A stretch of 8,132 bases of DNA from Gemmatimonadota bacterium. Its GTDB lineage: Bacteria > Gemmatimonadota > Gemmatimonadetes > Palauibacterales > Palauibacteraceae. Made by a program: the position numbers and the translations under genes. The DNA is taken from NCBI GenBank assembly GCA_029288095.1, contig JARFPW010000121.1, forward strand, positions 1-8,132, given 5' to 3'. This document shows positions 5,622 to 8,132 of this stretch, in pieces (the stretch's first letter is position 1; the number at the start of each line of letters is the position of its first letter). The notes beneath the pieces were generated by a model. That model did no database searches. It saw only the letters and a program-made list of their open reading frames with translations, and was not told the origin of the DNA.

Positions 5622-6664
5622 GCGGCAACCCTGAGGGCGAGTCCCAGAGACAGCATCATCATGGGTGGCAGGAGGTCCGCGTCCACGACCTCGTCGCCTC
5701 CAGGCTTGACCTGGAGCTGCTCCAGCGGGTTGGCCACTATAGTCTCAACACCCAGGCGCTCCGCCAACGCTTCGGTCAGTGAAGGAATCCGCACACCCCC
5801 GCCGCACAGGTAGATGCGCCCGAGCTTCGCCCCCAGCTCCTGAGTCTCGAGGAATGCGGTCGCTCGCTCGATTCCCCGACCCACCTCCTGGACCCGTTCG
5901 TAGAGGAATGCCTGCAACCTGTCGTCCGTGTTCTCTCCCCGGAGCACGACTTCCGCCTCTTCGGCAGACATGGCGCGTTCGCGCTGGAGATCGATCGACA
6001 GCCGGCGCGTGCCGAAACTGATGTCACGGGTCAAGACGGGAACACCCTCGTCCAGGATATTCACCGTGGTCGTCTCGTGGCCGATGTTGATCAGCCCGGC
6101 GATGCCGTTCATGGCTTCGGGGTAGTTGACTTCGAGGGCGTTATGAAGGGCGAACGCGTCCACATCGATGATTCGAGCGCTCAGTTGAGCTTCCTCGAGC
6201 AGCGACAGCTTGTTCTCGATCAGCTCTCGCTTCGCCGCGACCAGCAGAACGCCCATCTGCAGGCCTTCGCCTTCGGGGTCGGTGATCTCGAAGTCGAGCT
6301 GAACGTCGTCCATATCGAACGGGACGTGCTGCTCGGCCTCCCAGTGGATGACCTCGCGGGCGTCCTGCTTGGACATGCGATCCATCTGGATCGGCTTGAT
6401 GATCACGTCGCGGCCGCCGACGCTTACGGCGACGGATCCGCGATCGATGCCCTGCTCTTCGAAGACGGAATCAATAGTCGAGGCGACGAGCCCCGGATCC
6501 ATTATCTCGCCTTCGACGATCGCATCAGCGCCGAGCGGGTGAGCTGTAAGACGTTCTACGACCGGCAGCGACCCTGAATGGTTGACCACGGCCACTTTGA
6601 TGTAGCCGCTGCCAATATCCAAGCCTACCGACCGCTTCTTGCGGCCGAATCCGAACAATGCCAT
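5618..6664 (-). CDS. pilM: Type IV pilus assembly ATPase-like protein PilM
   Basis: A 348-residue cytoplasmic protein of the actin/FtsA fold that docks on PilN and links the pilus motor to the alignment complex. Starting at the ATG at 6662-6664, residues 3-8 are LFGFGR, followed by SVGLDIGSGYIKVAVVN (12-28, first phosphate motif). EVIHWEAEQHVPFDMDDV is the PilM family signature. INIGHETTTVNILDEG is the second phosphate motif, and IYLCGGGVRIPSLTEAL (about 282-298) is the adenosine motif. Length fits the family (about 350). An in-frame TTG four codons upstream gives MAHRMALFG; ATG is preferred because the family usually begins with a short hydrophobic-basic stretch like MALFGFGRKK. Neither start has a clear Shine-Dalgarno. 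It is the first gene of pilMNOPQ and has a good promoter about 50 bases upstream. Confidence 0.95.
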   Translation of the reverse strand: MALFGFGRKKRSVGLDIGSGYIKVAVVNHSGSLPVVERLTAHPLGADAIVEGEIMDPGLVASTIDSVFEEQGIDRGSVAVSVGGRDVIIKPIQMDRMSKQDAREVIHWEAEQHVPFDMDDVQLDFEITDPEGEGLQMGVLLVAAKRELIENKLSLLEEAQLSARIIDVDAFALHNALEVNYPEAMNGIAGLINIGHETTTVNILDEGVPVLTRDISFGTRRLSIDLQRERAMSAEEAEVVLRGENTDDRLQAFLYERVQEVGRGIERATAFLETQELGAKLGRIYLCGGGVRIPSLTEALAERLGVETIVANPLEQLQVKPGGDEVVDADLLPPMMMLSLGLALRVAA

Positions 6665-6715
6665 TCGGTGAGCCAATCAAAAATAACACACCAGGATTTT
6701 CCGGCGGGACGATGC

Positions 6716-6745
6716 ATACTAGGAACTCCCGGGCAAGCCTGTCAA
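6716..6745 (-). promoter_or_regulatory. Sigma-70-type promoter for pilMNOPQ
   Basis: On the minus strand a perfect -35 box TTGACA (6740-6745), an 18-base spacer and a -10 box TAGTAT (6716-6721, four of six consensus bases including the key first, second and last). Transcription would start near 6709, giving a leader of roughly 45 bases to the pilM ATG. It lies in the 100-base gap between the second prepilin gene and pilM, where a promoter is expected. Its contrast with the GC-rich surroundings supports it, but it is seen by eye only. Confidence 0.65.
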
Positions 6746-6764
6746 CGATCCGGAGGCCCGAGAA
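6726..6764 (-). repeat. Imperfect inverted repeat around the pilM -35 box
   Basis: On the minus strand TTCTCGGGC (6756-6764), directly after the TAA of the second prepilin gene, can pair with GCCCGGGAG (6726-6734), allowing two G-U pairs. The 21-base loop contains the -35 box TTGACA. No T-run follows, so it is not an intrinsic terminator. It might be an operator or a transcript-end structure, or chance. Confidence 0.3.
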
Positions 6765-7118
6765 TTACGGGTCGAGTCGGGGTGTTTCGAATACCAGCAC
6801 CGGGCGATCTCCATCGGCGACGACCCGGATTTCGATGGCCCCGGGAAGCAGACTGTCGCGGCGTACCATCGTGGCTTCAAATGCTTCGCCCATAATCACG
6901 AGCCGACTCGTCACCGAGTCAGCGGGCTCGAGGCCTGCCCTCGCTTGGCTTGCCACACGAACGGCGACCGTCGCCTGCCGGCCGAGTCGGCTCGCGTGTC
7001 GAGCATGTCCGGTGGTGGCCTGCACCACGGTCACCGCGGCGGCGGCCGCGATCCCGATCAGACTGATCACGATGAGGACCTCGACGAGTGCGAAACCGCC
7101 GCTGGCGGGGTTCGTCAC
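6765..7118 (-). CDS. Type IV prepilin-like minor pilin (short)
   Basis: A 117-residue protein started at the GTG at 7116-7118. Its N-terminus carries a class III signal: a short leader VTNPASGG, prepilin peptidase cleavage expected between G8 and F9, then FALVEVLIVISLIGIAAAAAV with Glu at mature position 5, forming the hydrophobic pilin helix (about 9-33). The rest (34-117) is a small globular domain I cannot assign to a named subfamily. GTG is chosen because it overlaps the previous prepilin's TGA as GTGA and leaves an eight-residue leader; the longer in-frame start 16 codons upstream would overlap the upstream gene by 52 bases and give an overlong leader. Size and context suggest a minor pilin of the tip-initiating complex, like PilV or GspI, for the pilus built by the neighbouring pilMNOPQ. 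Confidence 0.8.
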   Translation of the reverse strand: MTNPASGGFALVEVLIVISLIGIAAAAAVTVVQATTGHARHASRLGRQATVAVRVASQARAGLEPADSVTSRLVIMGEAFEATMVRRDSLLPGAIEIRVVADGDRPVLVFETPRLDP

Positions 7119-7555
7119 CCTGTCCGCCGAACCGGCTCCGTGCGCAGGCGGCCCAGGAAGTTGCACACGATCCTCACGGACCGATTCCCGCGAAACAGGT
7201 ACACACTACCCGGCGCAGCCTGCCCACGTGCGTTGAAGCGGAATGACGCCGGGCGGAGGACGACGGAGTCCACCGGGAGTGGATCGACACCCTCGAGAGA
7301 GGTCGAGGCCAGGACTGTGCCCGACGGTGTCTCCAGCACGAGGCTGCCCCCGGTGCTGCGGAACCGCACAGTCTGTCTTCCGTTGACCGCCGCACGCCGA
7401 GCCATAGTCAATTGCTGACGGATCACCCGGGTGGAGCTGCGGAGCGCCGCCGCCTCCCGAAGACTCACGAAACCCGATACTCCAAGAGCGGACAGCGTCC
7501 CGACGACGGTCAGGGTGATGAGCATTTCCGGCAGTGTGAAGCCGTGCGATCGCAT
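7115..7555 (-). CDS. Type IV prepilin-like minor pilin, FimT/GspH type
   Basis: A 146-residue prepilin. The leader MRSHG is followed by FTLPEMLITLTVVGTLSALGV: cleavage is expected between G5 and F6, with Glu at mature position 5, and the helix spans about 6-30. The segment IRQQLTMARRAAVNGRQTVRF (44-64) and the C-terminal RSVRIVCNFLGRLR (about 125-138) have the pattern of the GspH/FimT domain, a minor pseudopilin of type II secretion and type IV pili. The ATG has a GGAGG Shine-Dalgarno seven bases upstream, the best in the window. It overlaps the next prepilin by four bases (GTGA), so the two are made together. No major pilin, PilB, PilC or PilT is in the window. I saw no convincing -35/-10 pair in the 78 bases upstream. 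Confidence 0.88.
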   Translation of the reverse strand: MRSHGFTLPEMLITLTVVGTLSALGVSGFVSLREAAALRSSTRVIRQQLTMARRAAVNGRQTVRFRSTGGSLVLETPSGTVLASTSLEGVDPLPVDSVVLRPASFRFNARGQAAPGSVYLFRGNRSVRIVCNFLGRLRTEPVRRTG

Positions 7556-7562
7556 CGGTCTT

Positions 7563-7567
7563 CCTCC
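7563..7567 (-). promoter_or_regulatory. Shine-Dalgarno site of the FimT/GspH-like prepilin
   Basis: GGAGG on the minus strand with a seven-base spacing to the ATG at 7553-7555, close to the ideal distance. It confirms the start that gives the short MRSHG prepilin leader. Confidence 0.8.
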
Positions 7568-7633
7568 GCTGGGCCGTGGTGATCTCGCGCGTGTTTTACA
7601 CAGGCGTCGACAATCAACGGAGGATCAACAGCG

Positions 7634-8132
7634 TTACTGATCGGAGGGGACCGACGTCAGAACTCCCGGCCGGGACAGCCAGGTCGGCTCTTCCCGACCC
7701 ATTCGAACAAAGTCCGCATTGAGATCCCGGAGGTCGCGCACGAACACTACCGGTGCGTCGAGTGCGGGCCCGTTGTAAAGCAGAAACGGCAGCCAGTTCG
7801 TGTAGCCATCCCGGTCGTGTGCCAGCTCGGCGAGACAGACCTCGGCCAGGGGTGTGCCGGGCGTCAGCCGGAGGGTCGGATCTCTGTTGGGGTGCGCCTG
7901 TTGCAGGAACTGGACGCCGGCTCGCGGCAGGTCCAGAAGTGCCGCCTGGAGACGGTCGCCCGACCAATCGTCCGCCCGCGCACGTCTCAGTAGCAGTTCG
8001 ACGTCACAGTGGTCGGTTCGCCGATACACGCGTTCGGCCATGGCGGCGGAGACGCCGGCGCTCCGCATCCGGGCGAGCAGCCGGTTGCCCCAACTGACCG
8101 CGACGAACACGACCCCGCCGTCCACGCCATGG
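7634..8132 (-). CDS. Unrecognised protein, C-terminal part (possible membrane glycosyltransferase tail), truncated by the right edge
   Basis: The last 165 codons of a larger gene. The frame is open to base 8132 with no stop, so the GTG at 8123-8125 need not be the true start. The visible part has no membrane segment. Notable stretches are VVFVAVSWGNRLLARMRSAG near the visible start, RVYRRTDHCDVELLL, GYTNWLPFLLYNGPALDAP, and VVFVRDLRDLNADFVRMG close to the end. The last resembles what I remember of the soluble C-termini of some family-39-like membrane glycosyltransferases in Gemmatimonadota-type genomes, but this is recollection of a pattern, not a domain match. It ends 78 bases before the first prepilin gene on the same strand. 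A link to pili, for example glycosylation of pilin, would be speculation. Confidence 0.5.
   Translation of the reverse strand, partial: HGVDGGVVFVAVSWGNRLLARMRSAGVSAAMAERVYRRTDHCDVELLLRRARADDWSGDRLQAALLDLPRAGVQFLQQAHPNRDPTLRLTPGTPLAEVCLAELAHDRDGYTNWLPFLLYNGPALDAPVVFVRDLRDLNADFVRMGREEPTWLSRPGVLTSVPSDQ

Noticed and set aside
7119..7166. Longer start for the second prepilin
   Set aside because: It would overlap the upstream gene by 52 bases and give a 24-residue Pro-rich leader; the GTG in the GTGA overlap gives a normal short prepilin leader.
7591..7601. Short palindrome GTGTTTTACAC upstream of the first prepilin gene
   Set aside because: Arms are only four bases, and no convincing promoter boxes lie at a suitable distance; not enough to call an operator.
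7614..7967. A 117-codon minus-strand frame overlapping the partial right-edge gene
   Set aside because: It overlaps almost fully with the longer frame, whose hydrophobic and charged pattern looks like a real protein; this one is rich in Arg/Pro/Ser and is probably an out-of-frame shadow.
1..8132. Search for CRISPR repeats, tRNA or rRNA genes, insertion sequences, attachment sites or phage genes
   Set aside because: None was seen by eye; the window is continuous core coding DNA with gaps of at most 100 bases, and I do not claim an undescribed system here.

Overview
The window is GC-rich bacterial chromosomal DNA, densely packed, with every gene I can support on the minus strand. Read in the direction of transcription (right to left), it holds the tail of an unrecognised, possibly membrane glycosyltransferase-like protein, two prepilin-like minor pilins, a complete type IV pilus alignment and secretin cluster (pilM, pilN, pilO, a pilP-like gene, pilQ), the last and fifth enzymes of the shikimate pathway (aroC, aroK), and the first 116 codons of a type IA topoisomerase (topA) that runs off the left edge. 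A secretin plus PilMNOP implies a diderm organism. The gene order and protein flavour (long-form AroC, short single-AMIN PilQ, Gly/Arg-rich PilN linker) remind me of Gemmatimonadota or a related deep-branching diderm phylum. That placement is a low-confidence inference; nothing in the window is diagnostic.

Right part (6765-8132): the partial unknown gene ends at 7634. After 78 bases with a strong ribosome binding site comes a FimT/GspH-like prepilin, whose stop codon overlaps the GTG start of a second, smaller prepilin (GTGA overlap). Middle part (2192-6764): a 100-base gap contains a good sigma-70-type promoter (TTGACA, 18 bases, TAGTAT) that should drive pilMNOPQ. The five genes are joined by 4-base overlaps or gaps of 3-5 bases. 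PilM (cytoplasmic actin-like ATPase) should bind the N-terminus of PilN. PilN and PilO form the inner-membrane coiled-coil frame, the PilP-like protein bridges the periplasm, and PilQ is the outer-membrane pore. Left part (1-2191): a strong intrinsic terminator lies in the pilQ-aroC gap and its T-run directly touches the aroC Shine-Dalgarno sequence. aroC and aroK overlap by 4 bases, and topA starts 34 bases further on.

Most of the window is conventional core genome. I see no CRISPR array, tRNA, rRNA, insertion sequence or phage gene, and no clear sign of a new defence or mobile system. The points that deserve a second look are regulatory or fine-structural: the terminator that leaves no room for a separate aroC promoter (read-through or attenuation), a run of nine G at the pilO/pilP junction placed so that a one-base slip would fuse the two proteins, the missing lipobox in the PilP-like protein, the long basic Gly-rich linker in PilN, and non-standard residues in the topA N-terminal motif.
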